Source: Antedon bifida (lineage: Eukaryota > Echinodermata > Crinoidea > Comatulida > Antedonidae). From it: DNA of 64,000 nt. Shown here piece by piece: positions 34,408-47,134 of this stretch. A model generated the notes under the pieces. It saw only the letters and a list, made by a program, of their open reading frames with translations. It did no database searches and had not been told where the DNA came from. Made by a program: the position numbers and the translations under genes. Position 1 is the stretch's first letter. Each line of letters starts with the position of its first letter. The DNA is taken from the NCBI GenBank assembly GCA_963402885.1, contig OY727099.1:24509001-24573000 (forward strand). The letters run 5' to 3'.

Positions 34408-35365
34408 CTAGATTTGAACTCGTCACTTTGACGAGTTCGGGTTATCCGCGGACACGCAACATGCAAATACGTTAAACAATATGAAGGCCGACAATTATTA
34501 TGCCATCCTAAGACATGAGTTCCATATGTTTACAGTGCTGAATTTAGTCTGGGTTCCAGACGGAGTTTTGTCTTAATATTAGTAAAAAGATATGGCACAT
34601 ATGGCGTTTCATACGTATACTACTTGATTTTGGATATTTTTTTCAGACAAAAATCGAAATAAAAACAAATAAATAAAAAAAGACTTGGGGCAAGTCTATG
34701 CTGAATTGTACCTATATCATTGCGGTATTATAACAGTATTTACAAGATACATTATATGTTATACAGTGTAGCATAGATGAAATTACGAGACCATCTTTTA
34801 ATTCAATTTTTAACATGATGACGTCATCAAAATGAAACACGTAGATAGCAATTTTGGAAGGAAATTATCTGAGCAACAACATATCAACGTGTTGAAGAAA
34901 TTAGGATACGTAGAATATGAGAGCGCGTTCTTTTAAATGTCATATGACGCAAAATATGAAATTACGACTTATATAATTGAACTAGCAATATGATGACGTC
35001 ACAACATCCGATGCGCATAATTCATTGTACATGAATTCTATCTACAATTCAACAGCTTCCAGAAAACGTTTTAATCACTTTTCATTCTGAGGAGCTATAA
35101 CAAATTAAAATTTATTGGAATGATGAAAATAAGTGACCAAAGTTATTCACGTTTTTGCGTATGATGGCGTAATAAAACATTTTAAAATGGTAAATCATGC
35201 GAAAGATAATTGATTGATCTATCAAATATCAAAATATGGGAGAAAGTGCGGATAACCAAAAAAAAAAAGATCCTGACAATAACAAGGGGTTATCATCCGC
35301 CAAGTGCGGATAATCAAAAAAGATCCTGACAATAACAAGGGGTTATCCGCCAAGTGCGGATAACC
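34408..35365 (-). mobile_element. Helentron-like (HINE-type) non-autonomous element, minus strand
   Basis: Read on the minus strand, the element begins TT-GGTTATCCGC at 35365 and ends in a hairpin (AACTCGTCA/TGACGAGTT) followed by CTAG at 34411-34408. GCGGATAACCC lies just before the 3' hairpin and complements the 5' end. The 958-base body has no coding capacity and carries TGACGTCA words, as in the array at 40.5-58 kb. Its 5' part shows three stacked 5' ends, at 35365, 35315 and 35257 approximately. Confidence 0.65.
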
Positions 35366-35368
35366 AAT

Positions 35369-35500
35369 AAAAAAATCTAAATACCTGAAAACAAATTTTG
35401 TATAATTTTTTTTTGATGTCGCCCTCTATTGATGGGTTTCTAAAGCTAAGACCATGCAGAGAAAAGAACGCGCGCGCAAAAGCCAAGGAAGACCCTACGA
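35369..35500. repeat. direct repeat, copy 2
   Basis: Second copy of the 33903-34045 sequence, downstream of the minus-strand element. Confidence 0.75.
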
Positions 35501-36416
35501 AAACAACTGCCGGTTTCTAATGTAATGTAATGATATACTTTTATAATTTAGAAATCAACCTTTGTATTAGAATTCAAATAAGTTCACAAACTTGACCCAG
35601 AAAGTCCAGAGGAGAGTTTGTCCAGATGTTTTAAAAGTCCATTTAGTTTATAATAGAATCCCTAAAGAAAACACTTAGCTTAACTTTGTGACTTTTCCCA
35701 TCGTTAAACCAGGAGAGATTGACACTATTTAAGTACAGATTTGACAGTGTCATCCATCATTGAAATACCTTATTATACCGTTAATCACTCCCACCTAAAC
35801 ACCCCTGGATCAACTTAGGACCAATCGTTACCCTCACAGACGACGTATTAACATATGCAAATGAACCGAAGCCAATATACTCCCAAGTTTCACCTTACAG
35901 CCACCTCACGGAAGACACACCTCACAGCCACTTCTCCAGAAGCAGACCTACACACCTCACCGACAGCATCCTTATCCTTATATTATACTGAAGTATTATT
36001 GTATCAAGTATTACACTGAATAAACAATATATGTGTTACGACAGCAAAGTGAGTAAAGAGTCTTCCTTACAAGTCAGAAACCTCATAACAACATTATATT
36101 ACACTAAGAAAACCGTTCTTTTTTAATAGAAACAGGCCCTTAAGGTAGTAGCCGTTTATTACTGAAATACAATGGAAATTGGAAGAACTATAAATTACTC
36201 CATCATGGGCTAATACAATAATTAATAGGACTAATAGGACTTTCATTAAAAAAGAGTGTACTTGGATTGGATAGACAAAAATTGAAAACAACATAAGCTA
36301 CATTATATGGGGACACAATGTGAAGGCGTATACGTTTTATAACAATTACGTTACTATACTGATCAATAAACTGGAAATTAGCAGACTCAGGTTGGTGTAA
36401 CGTTGACAATCTCGAA
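35501..36416. other. non-coding
   Basis: C-rich stretches at 35750-35970, otherwise AT-rich. No gene or repeat boundary recognised. Confidence 0.4.
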
Positions 36417-36773
36417 TACGATGATACAATGGGAATTGTAGGTACAGTATCCCTCATGATACAATGGGAATTGTAGGTACAGTATCCTTCATGATACAAT
36501 GGGAATTGTAGGTACAGTATCCCTCATGATACAATGGGAATTGTAGGTACAGTATCCTTCATGATACAATGGGAATTGTAGGTACAGTATCCCTCATGAT
36601 ATAATGGGAATTGTAGGTACTGTATCCCTCATGATATAATGGGAATTGTAGGTACAGTATCCTTCATGATACAATGGGAATTGTAGGTACAGTATCCCTC
36701 ATGATACAATGGGAATTGTAGGTACAGTATCCTTCATGATACAATGGGAATTGTAGGTACAGTATCCTTCATG
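36417..36773. repeat. 35-bp minisatellite, about 10 units
   Basis: The unit is CATGATACAATGGGAATTG plus TAGGTACAGTATCCYT. Units alternate mostly between CCCTCATG and CCTTCATG at their junctions, suggesting a 70-base higher-order dimer. It is not coding, because the period is not a multiple of three. Confidence 0.92.
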
Positions 36774-37730
36774 TAAACTGATGTAAACACTGCAAATTAA
36801 AATGAACATACTTTTTGAATACAAATTAGGAAATCCAGAGTAAACAGTGAGAGTCGTCAAAGGGTCGCCGTAATTATAATTAAGATTCTGTATAAGCTGG
36901 TAATTATTCGGCGGATTAGTAGAATAATGAAGAATACTACGTTCAAACCTCAGGTATAACATGGGATTGTGTAGGGACGGACAGGGCTAGAGCATGGAGG
37001 TACAAAATAATTTGTTTTTTACCTCCATGGGACTATACACAGCCAATATGTATACTGTCCACTCCAGAAAATTGTTGAAGGTAAGGTATCGAAATTTCTG
37101 GTTCCAAAGTTGTATTAACTTACCTCCATGGCTAGAGTACGCCTAGAATAATAACAACGTAGCATAAGGTTACAGTAATGATTCGCATTCCCATTGTTAC
37201 AATACAGGTGGCATAGCCGATGTACGATTTTGCACGCAAGAAAAACGAATAAACGTGGAGCCTACACTTCAATTTCTAGAAAGATATAACAATACAGTTA
37301 TATAGCCTACATAAATCATCATATAATATAAATGTTATTACAAATGGAAGTGAACTGAAGTAATCCATGACCACATGGCTTTTCTTGTACTTAACTCTAC
37401 CCTATCGACTCACCTCTCTGAATGGTAATAATGCTAGAGTATACCTAGAATTAAAACGTGGCATAAGGTTGCACTATAATATCTCATACAGTTTTGATTA
37501 AAAGTCACCTAAACGAATAATTTGCATTCCCATTGTTAAAATACAGGTGTCATAGCCGATACGCCGATTTTGTACAAACTAAGAATAAAAAGAAAAAGCA
37601 GGAATGAACATAGGGCCTACACTTCAAATTTTAGTACTTTGCAATGTATAAAGCCTATGTAACGGGCGTTACGCTAAATGAATTTTGTTAACAATTATTG
37701 GGACAATTTCGGGCAAAGGAGAGAGGTTAA
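36774..37730. other. non-coding, with MITE and diverged direct repeat
   Basis: Segments around 37131-37210 and 37430-37560 share GCTAGAGTA, CCTAGAAT, GTGGCATAAGGTT and ATACAGGTG.CATAGCCGAT, so this is a diverged tandem duplication of about 300-350 bases. The MITE at 36993-37130 interrupts the first copy. Confidence 0.5.
36993..37130. mobile_element. 138-bp MITE with flanking target duplication
   Basis: Terminal inverted repeats CATGGAGGTA and TACCTCCATG. Flanked by GCTAGAG at 36986-36992 and 37131-37137, or GGCTAGAG if one terminal base is shared. A 7-8-base duplication and CA...TG ends would suit a hAT-derived MITE. No coding sequence. Confidence 0.78.
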
Positions 37731-37873
37731 AGCGTGGTTCCCACTAGGACGCAACGCAAGGGCGAGTTGACCAATCACAAGCCACTGTTCGAATAATCCA
37801 TCGCTTGTGATTGGTCAAAATCACTTTTGTTGCGTTACGTCCTTGCGTTGCGTCGCTAGTGGGAACCAAGCTT
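37731..37873. mobile_element. GGTTCC-family MITE, tandem copy 1
   Basis: Starts AAGCGTGGTTCCCACTAG and ends with the inverse complement CTAGTGGGAACCAAGCTT. The interior contains ACCAATCACAAG opposite CTTGTGATTGGT. It abuts a second copy. Confidence 0.85.
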
Positions 37874-37874
37874 A

Positions 37875-38050
37875 AAGCGTGGTTCCCACTAGCGACGCAA
37901 CGCAAGGACGTAACGCAAGTGAATTGACCAATCACAAGCGATGGCTTATTCGCTTGTGATTGCTAACTGTCTATAACTTCGCTTGTCATTGGTTAAAACG
38001 CTTGCGTTGCGTTTACGTCCTTGCGTTACGTTCTAGTGGGAACCAAGCTT
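37875..38050. mobile_element. GGTTCC-family MITE, tandem copy 2
   Basis: Same termini as copy 1, with a longer centre that has two ATTGGT-type words. The two copies are separated by only a few bases. Confidence 0.85.
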
Positions 38051-40486
38051 TAGTTGTTATTGCGAGGATGTTTGCAGATTTCGAAGTGAAGAAATCTGGT
38101 AGTATTTGTTATGTTTAATGAAGTTTATTGATTATAATTGGAAGTAGTATGTTTTAGTTATACTACTGATTTGATTGATATAGTTAATAGTTTAAATGAA
38201 TGTCTGAGCTATTCGTAAAATAAGATGTTGATACAACATCGTGACAACCTTGGCATAACGTGCAGAAGTAGTGCACGCGCGCCGTCCTTGTGCGTAAACA
38301 GGGCCAGCATGTTCATGTTTTCATTAATCGTATGTAATCAAGTTTACGTGAGGAATTAGATCATCCGATGCATTTATGTAAGTCAAAGTATGTGTAAGAT
38401 AAGATCGCTATGATGTATTGATAGTTGACTACACTTCGTTCTTGATAGTTATTTAAACATAAATGTTAAGTTGATCGTTTTTCCATAAAGTTTAATGCAA
38501 ATAGCTTGATTTGGCGAGGAACGTCATTGCATGTCTGTGAAGTTGGTTACTAGTTCCTAGTTCCTTATTCAATTATAAAGGAACAGTCACAAATATTTAA
38601 ATAAAAAAACAGATTTCTCTACGGCAAATAAGTAACTGGCTTTACGAACGTTATAACACTTGACCTACTTATATTTTTCACAATTTTTTGGTATGAATCG
38701 ATAACCCTTGACCTACTTTACCATTTTCCACCGTAGTTCCGTGAGCGAACATTTTTGCATCTACGCCCTCTACGGCGAATAAGTAACTGACTTTTACGAA
38801 CATTATAACACTTGACCTACTTATATTTACACAATTTTTTGGTATGTATCGATCACCCTTGACCTACTTTACCATATGCCACTTTAGTTCCGCGAACTTT
38901 TTTGTATCTAGGCCCTCTACCGCGAATAAGTAACTGACTTTTACGAACTTGTACCACTTTGTGTCAATAAGCATGTTACATTTGAAATCAACGTGTTAAT
39001 AATAATATTATCATTTTTACATTACAAAAATAATCAGAAATACTATAAAATTATTTTGTTCAGTGAAATTCTGTGTAGGATTTAATTATCAACATTATTA
39101 CCATATTTGGCTAATTACAAATACTAATAGTAATATTATCATTTTTGGATAACCCGTATCGCCGTAATTGTCTATTTATAAACACACTATACCATTTGGA
39201 TAAACTTATTTCCATATTTAGCTATTAGTATCCCTCAAGGCCCCACCACAGAAAGCTGAAAACATTATTGGATGCAACAGTAGTCAAATACATGATTGCT
39301 ACACAATATATTATTATTTCTTAATTTGTAAGCAACACACTAGAAACAACTATTAGTATTATGTACAACTTGCACCATTTATTTGCATTTATTTATTTTT
39401 ATTTGAATTCAAATTATCACACAGGCACATAAATAGAACAAAAAAAAACCATGACATTAAACTTAGCACTAACAAATTATATTTTTGTATGTACAGTACT
39501 ATAAACTCTATACAACTGCATGTTTCAATATTATTATTTTTCTTTATGTTCTTCTTGTAATTTAGTATACCTTCAGTGGCGTATCCAGGATTTTGAAGTT
39601 GGGAGGGGGGAGGGAGTCGGGAATTGCCAATTTGCCGACAAAATTAGTGTCATTACCTGTACATACACCTGATCAATATATGTTCTAGGATTGCATAGTC
39701 ATATTGTCTTATATGGGATAACGATGCAAAATTAAAACCAAATTAATTTATCTGTTACTATGTTGTATTAATATTATTACAATAAAGAAAGAATTACGAA
39801 AATCTGACTTGTAGTTTTCGAAATATAGGGTCTAAAACATCGCCGAAAATGATCGTTTTTAGCCACGAAAGAAGTAAAACAATTTGCGGCCTCAGTCGAC
39901 AATTCTATTAACTACGCCATTTTTGGTTTAAATAATTACATATAATTTTGTCTTTTAGTAATTTATTTTATATATCACCATTGGAAATATCAATAAAACA
40001 TGTTATTAAATGCTTATAAAATATATAAAGTTGTTTACTTAACGGAATTCGGACAAATTAATTGCTCTAACTTTGTGTAGTAACGATCAGAGAGACAGTA
40101 TGAATTCATGGTACACGCGCGGGAGAGAAAACATTCCGCTGCGGGTGATTCACATCCATCAATCAAATCAGCCAGAATCCAAAATCATTCAACCGTGAGC
40201 AATGCCAATCACGAGAAAGCTCAGCTTTGATTGGCTTACGATGACATCATATCACAAAATTGTGGTTTTGTAGTTGAGACTCACGGAATATTCTGTTCCA
40301 AAAATGAAATATTTTTTATGGTATGTGTGCTTTTTCTTTAAAAAAATTGAATAATAAAGGCCTCATATCGAGTTTTTGGCACTTATAATAAATATATCTT
40401 AGAGAAAAAAGCACATGGCATGTGGAACTATATAATCTTAGCGTAGGAAGACATACAGATCCCAAGTCATGAGAGGCTCAACTGCA
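38051..40486. other. non-coding, with short tandem repeat
   Basis: Bases 38600-38960 hold three diverged units of about 145-150 bases, each starting CTCTACSGCRAATAAGTAACTG and including CTTGACCTACTTA. Around 39573, CAGTGGCGTATCCAGGATTTTG followed by G-runs resembles the end of many DNA transposons, but no partner end was found. No gene. Confidence 0.45.
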
Positions 40487-40542
40487 AAATTAGGTCAAAG
40501 AAACATTGGCCTTAGTGTTTTTACTGTCTGGAGAATCTAATT
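40487..40542. repeat. segmental duplication, right copy, part 1
   Basis: Matches 1367-1422 of the left copy up to GAGAATCTAATT, then is interrupted by the 17.5-kb insertion. Confidence 0.85.
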
Positions 40543-40665
40543 AGGTGATCATTTAGAATAAAATGATCACCTATTGTTATTGTATAAAATCTTTATTATT
40601 ATTTTTGGTTTTCCGCAACGAAGTTGCAGGAAAACCTCTTGTGATTGTACGAAATCATCATCATT

Positions 40666-43600
40666 GGTTTTCCGCAACGAAGTTGCAGGAAAACCTCTTG
40701 TGATTGTACGAAATCATCATCATCAACTTTTTATTAGTTATCCGCATTCAGCGGATAACTCCTTGTAACTGTCCTGTTTCATCATCTTTTTTTCTTCATC
40801 TTTCTTTCTGTCATTTTTGTGCAGAGCGTATCTTTAAAACATGTAAAGTTAAAATTTCATAACTTTGTCAACATATGAGCATTCACGTGAAGTTGTGCTT
40901 TTCTATTTTTGAATGACGTCAGAGTTGCGCAACATGACTTACGCGCGTTTTTATGATTTTCGCGTATTTAACATAGATTGAAAACCATATAACAATTTAA
41001 ATTGAAACTTAGCGAAAGTTTAATTTATGTCTTGCGCTAACTTTTTGTGCAAAAAAAATGTCATGTTTTACAAGAAGTTACGCGCGCACGCGCGTTTAAA
41101 ATTTTAAAATGCGAAAAAAAAAAATTCTAATCAACTTTCTACGCGTTTCATGTCATTTTGAACATGTCAAAAATTCCCACGAGCGCGCAATTTTTTACGC
41201 GCGCGGTGCGCACGTAGCGTTAAAAACATAATTTTTTCGAATGATTTATTTTTTTCCAGCCTTTTCTAGTAATGTTACCCACTTTTAAACAATTTCGACT
41301 TAAAGTTACGTCATACGAGCACGTCGAATTGGACAATTTTCGCACGTTTTTGATGAAAAAGTTCAAAAATTCGTCAAAATTATGCCTTTTTTTAAACAGT
41401 CATAATTTCTAAAATGCACGGTCAACTTTTTGTGGATGACATATTCTGGAAGTTGATGAGTTGTAGATATCAGATCATGTATTAATATGGCTAACCGGAC
41501 ATTGTGACGTCATCGTATGGCCACGCGAATATAAAATTTATGATTTTTGTATCTTTCGTCATAGCTCATCACATTTAATAGAGCGCATCTCCACTTATCC
41601 GTTTTCCATTTTCACCCCGATTTTGATATTGTCTAGGTCAATCAACTATCTTTCGCATGAGTTAAAAATATTTTAATTTTTATGACGTCATCATGCCTAA
41701 AAATTTAAATTACGTCTGGCATTAATTTCATCTTTACAGTAAATTTTAATCTGTTATAGCTCGTAAGAATAAAATGTGATAATCACGATTAAAACGTTTT
41801 CTGGAAGCTATTGGATTTTAGATACGAAATCATGTGAACATTTTGCCAATCGGATGTTGTGACGTCATCATATGGCCAGTTAAATAAAAAATGTCGTATT
41901 TTCATTTTTTGCGTCATAATTCATTACATTTAAATGAGCGCGCATCAATATTTCACGTATTCAAATTTCTTCTACACGTTAATATGTTGTTGCTGAGATA
42001 ATTTCCTTCTGAAATTGCTACCTTCGCGTTTTATTTTAAAACCGTCAACATGTTAAAAATTGTAATAAATGGCAGGTCCCATAATTTCACTTATTCTACA
42101 CTTATGTAATATGTATACATATTATACTATATATACTATATGACACAAAATTGACAGAATTCAGCACTAACAACATATCATATTCTTCAGTTCAGGTCAT
42201 AATGCCATAATCTTTTTCTGTGTGCAATATTCCAACGTATGACGTGCACGTAGCGTTTGTCATGCGGATAACTAACTCGTCAAAGTGACGAGTTACATGT
42301 CTAGTTTATCTTCTTTCTTTCTGTATGATTTTTGTGTATCGCTTTTCTCTGAAACTTGCAAACATAACATTTTGTGAACTATGTTAACATTTTGACATTT
42401 ATGTAACGTCGTCAAGCGAAGCTTTTCATGATGTTTACAATTGCGCAACGTGACGTACGCGCGATTTAACGATTTTCTCGTATTTAACATAGGTCAAAAA
42501 CCAAATAACATTTTATATTGAAACTTTGCACAAATTTAATTTATATCATGCGCTAACTTTCTGTCGAACCAAAATTGCGTGTTTTACACAAAGTTACGCG
42601 CGCACGCGCATTTAAAATTTCAAAATGCGCTAAATTATTTTCTAATCAAGTTTCTACGCGTTTCATGTCGTTTTAAGCATGTAAAAAATTCCCACGCGTG
42701 CGCAAATTTTTACGTGTGCGGTGCGCACGTAGCATTGAAAACGTATTTTTTTCGCGTGATTTATGTTTTTCCAGCCTTTTCTAGTAATTTTACCAAATTT
42801 TAAACAATTTCGACTTAAAGATACGTCATACGAGCACGTCGAATTGGACAATTTGCGCGCGTTTTTTATGAAAAGGTTAAAAAATTCGTTTAAAATATGT
42901 ATTTTTTTAAACCATCGTAATTTCTAAACTAGACGGTCAACTTTTTGTGGATGACATTTTCTGGAAGTTAATGAGTTGTAGATATCGGATCATGTATTAA
43001 TATGGCTAACCGGACATTGTGACGTCATCGTATGGCCACGCTAATATAAAATTTAGGATTTTTGTATCTTTCGTCATAGCTCATCACATTTAATAGAGCG
43101 CATCTCCACTTATCCGTTTTCCATTTTCACCCAAATTTTGATATTGTCTATGTCAATCAACTGTCTTTCGCATGAATTAGAAATATTTTAATTTTTTTGA
43201 CGTCATCATTCCTAAAAATTTAAATTACGTGTGGCATTAATTTCATCTTTACAGTAAATTTTAATCTGTTATAGCTCGTAAGAATAAAATTTGATAATCA
43301 CGATTAAAACGTTTTATGGAAGCTATTGGATTTTAGATACGAAATCATGTGAAAATTTTGCCAATCGGATGTTGTGACGTCATCATATGGCCAGTTAAAT
43401 GAAAAAAGTCGTATTTTCATCTTTTGCGTCATAATTCATTGCATTTAAAAGAGCGCGCATCAATATTTCACGTATTCAAATTTCTTTTGCACGTTAATAT
43501 GTTGTTGCTGAGATAATATCCTTCCGAAATTGCTATCTTTGTATTTCATTTTGATGCCGTCGCCATGTTAAAAATTGCAATAAATAGCGGGTCCCGTAAT

Positions 43601-43858
43601 TTCACCTATTCTACACTGTATGTGATATGGATACAGATTATACTGTGTATACTATATATGAATCAAAATAATAGAATTCAGCAATAATAACATATCATAT
43701 TCTTCAGTTCAGGTCATAATGCCAACGTGGACACTTCCTTTTGTCCTCAACCTATCCCCTTAATGTTCGGTACGGTAAGGTACGTCGTTACACGTTCATG
43801 TTGCACCACTTGCGCGGCGGAAAACCAAACTCGTCAAAGTGACGAGTTACATGTCTAG
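40666..43858 (+). mobile_element. nested element B2
   Basis: 5' end GGTTTTCCGC at 40666; body 42305-43858, ending GCGGAAAACC, hairpin and CTAG. Inserted 59 bases into B1. Interrupted by A1 after its first 70 bases. Confidence 0.65.
40736..42304 (+). mobile_element. nested element A1, uninterrupted, 1569 bp
   Basis: Starts AGTTATCCGC-ATTCA-GCGGATAACT and ends GCGGATAACT, AACTCGTCA/TGACGAGTT hairpin, ACATGT, CTAG. It carries four TGACGTCA words and internally repeats a module of about 360 bases twice (GTGACGTCATC followed by TATGGCC). Confidence 0.72.
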
Positions 43859-43933
43859 TTTTTTTTTGGTTTTCCGCAACGAAGTTGCAGGAAAACCTCT
43901 TGTGATTGTACGAAATCATCATCATCTTTTTTT

Positions 43934-45530
43934 AGTTATCCGCTTAGTAGCGGATAACTCCTTGTAACTGTCCTGTTTCATCATCTTTTTTTTTTTCTGT
44001 ATTCTTCTTTCTTTCTGTCATTTTTGTGTCACGCGTAACTCAAAAACGTGTAAACATAACATTTTATAACTTTGTCAACATGTGGGCGTTCACGTGAAGT
44101 TGTGCACCCGCTATTGTGAATGACGTCAGAGTTGCGCAACGTGACTTACGCGCGTTTTTATGAATTTCGCGTATTTAACATAGATCGAAAACCATATAAC
44201 ATTTTAATTTGAAACTTAGAAAAAGTTTAAGTTATATCTTGCGCTAACTGACTGTGAGGAAAAAATGGCATGTTTTACACGAAGTTACGCGCGCACGCGC
44301 GTTTAAATTTCAAAATGCGAAAAATCAATTTCTAATCAACTTTCTACGCGTTTTATGTCATTTTGAGCATGTCAAAAATTCCCACACGCGCGCATATTTT
44401 TATGCGCGCGGTGCGCACGTAGCGTTAAAAACAATTTTTTCCTCGTGATTTATGTTTTTCCAGCCTTTTCAAGTAATTTTACCAACTTTTAAACAATTTC
44501 GACTTAAAATTAACGTCATACCAGCACGTCGAATTGGATAATTTACGTACGTTTTTGATGAAAAAGTTCAAAAATTCCTTAAAATTTGTCAAAATTATAC
44601 CTTTTTTAAAACAGTCGTAGTTTCTAAACTAAACGGTAAAAGTTATTTTTATTACGTATTCTGGAAGATGATGAGTTGTAGATATCGTATCATGCATCAA
44701 TATTGCTAACAGGACATTGTGACGTCATCGTATGGCCATGCGAATATAAAATATAGGATTTTTGTATCTTTTGTCATAGAGCATCACATTTAATAGAGAG
44801 CATCTTCGCTTATCCGTTTTTCATTTTAACCCAGATTTTGATATTTTTTAGGTCAATCAACTACCTTTCGCATGGGTTAAAAATATTTTAATTTTTTTGA
44901 CGTCATCATGTCTAAAAATGTAAATAACGTGGGTCACTTATTTTCATCTTTACAGTAACTTTCAATCTGTTATAGCTCGTCAGAATAAAAAGCGGTAATC
45001 ATGATTAAAACGTTTTCTGGAAGCTATTGTATTGTAAATACGAATTCATATCAAAATTTTTCCAATCCGACGTTGTGACGTCATCATATGGCCAGTTGAA
45101 CAAAAAAAATTGTATTTTCATCTTTTGCGTCATAGTTCATCACATTTAAAAGAGCGCGCATCTATATTTTACGTATTCAAATTTCTTCTACATGTTAATA
45201 TGTTGTTGCTGAGATAATATCCTTCCGAAATTGGTATTTTAGTGTTTCATTTTGATACCGTCGCCATGTTAAAAAATGGAATAAATGGCGGGTCCCGCAA
45301 TTTCACCTATTCTACACTGTATGTAATATGTATACAGATTATACTGTTTATACTGTATATACTATATGACACAAAATTGACAGAATTCAGCACTAACAAC
45401 ATATCATATTCTTCAGATCAGGTCATAATGCCATAATCTTTTTCTGGGTGCAAAATTCTAACGTATGACGTGCACGTGGCGTTTGTCGTGCGGATAACTA
45501 ACTCGTCAAAGTGACGAGTTTCATGTCTAG
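43934..45530 (+). mobile_element. nested element A2, uninterrupted
   Basis: Starts AGTTATCCGC-TTAGTA-GCGGATAACT; ends GCGGATAACT, hairpin, TTTCATGT, CTAG. Inner loop differs from A1. Followed after TT by A3. Confidence 0.7.
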
Positions 45531-45532
45531 TT

Positions 45533-47134
45533 AGTTATCCGCTTAGTAGCGGATAACTCCTTGTAACTGTCCTGTTTCATCATCTTTTTTTTTTTTTTTC
45601 TGTATTCTTCTTTCTTTCTGTCATTTTTGTGTCACGCGTAACTCAAAAACGTGTAAACATAACATTTTATAACTTTGTCAACATGTGGGCATTCACGTGA
45701 AGTTGTGCACCCGCTATTGTGAATGACGTCAGAGTTGCGCAACGTGACTTACGCGCGTTTTTATGAATTTCGCGTATTTAACATAGATCGAAAACCATAT
45801 AACATTTTAATTTGAAACTTAGAAAAAGTTTAAGTTATATCTTGCGCTAACTGACTGTGGGAAAAAAATGGCATCTTTCACACGAAGTTACGCGCGCACG
45901 CGCGTTTAAAATTTTAAAATGCGAAAAATCAATTTCTAATCAACTTTCTACGCGTTTTATGTCATTTTGAGCATGTCAAAAATTCCCACGCGCGCGCATA
46001 TTTTTACGCGTGCGGTGCGCACGTAGCGTTGAAAACAATTTTTTTCGCGTGATTTATGTTTTTCCAGCCTTTTCTAGTAATTTTACCAACTTTTAAACAA
46101 TTTCGACTTAAAATTAACGTCATACGAGCACGTCGAATTGGATAATTTAAGTACGTTTTTTATGAAAAAGTTCAAAAATTCCTTAAAATTTGTCAAAATT
46201 ATACCTTTTTTAAAACAGTCGTAGTTTCTAAACTAAACGGTAAAAGTTATTTTTATTACGTATTCTGGAAGATGATGAGTTGTAGATATCGTATCATGCA
46301 TCAATATTGCTAACAGGACATTGTGACGTCATCGTATGGCCATGCGAATATAAAATATAGGATTTTTGTATCTTTCGTCATAGAGTATCACATTTAATAG
46401 AGCGCATCTCCACTTATCCGTTTTTCATTTTAACCCAGATTTTGATATTGTCTAGGTCAATCAACTACCTTTCGCATGGGTTAAAAATATTTTAATTTTT
46501 TTGACGTCATCATGTCTAAAAATGTAAATAACGTGGGTCACTTATTTTCATCTTTACAGTAACTTTCAATCTGTTATAGCTCATCAGAATAAAAAGCGGT
46601 AATCATGATTAAAACGTTTTCTGGAAGCTATTGGATTGTAGATACGAATTCATGTAAACATTTTGCCAATCGGTTGTTGTGACGTCATCATATGGCCAGT
46701 TGAATAAAAAAAGTCGTATTTTCATATTTTGCGTAATAGTTCATCACATTTAAAAGGGCGCGCATCTATATTTTACGTATTCAAATTTCTTCTACACGGT
46801 AATATGTTGTTGCTGAGATAATATCCTTCCGAAATTATTATTTTAGTGTTTCATTTTGATACCGTCGCCATGTTAAAAAATGGAATAAATGGCGGGTCCC
46901 GTAATTTCACCTATTCTACACTGTATGTAATATGTATACAGATTATACTGTTTATACTGTATATACTATATGACACAAAATTGACAGAATTCAGCACTAA
47001 CAACATATCATATTCTTCAGATCAGGTCATAATGCCATAATCTTTTTCTGTGTGCAAAATTCTAACGTATGACGTGCACATGGCGTTTGTCGTGCGGATA
47101 ACTAACTCGTCAAAGTGACGAGTTTCATGTCTAG
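45533..47134 (+). mobile_element. nested element A3, uninterrupted
   Basis: 1602 bases, closely related to A2 (same TTAGTA loop). Directly adjacent to A2, with TT between CTAG and the new 5' end. Confidence 0.7.

Noticed and set aside
39573..39640. CAGTGGCGTATCCAGG plus G-runs as a DNA transposon end
   Set aside because: The word resembles ends of known transposon families, but no opposite inverted end or target duplication was found nearby.
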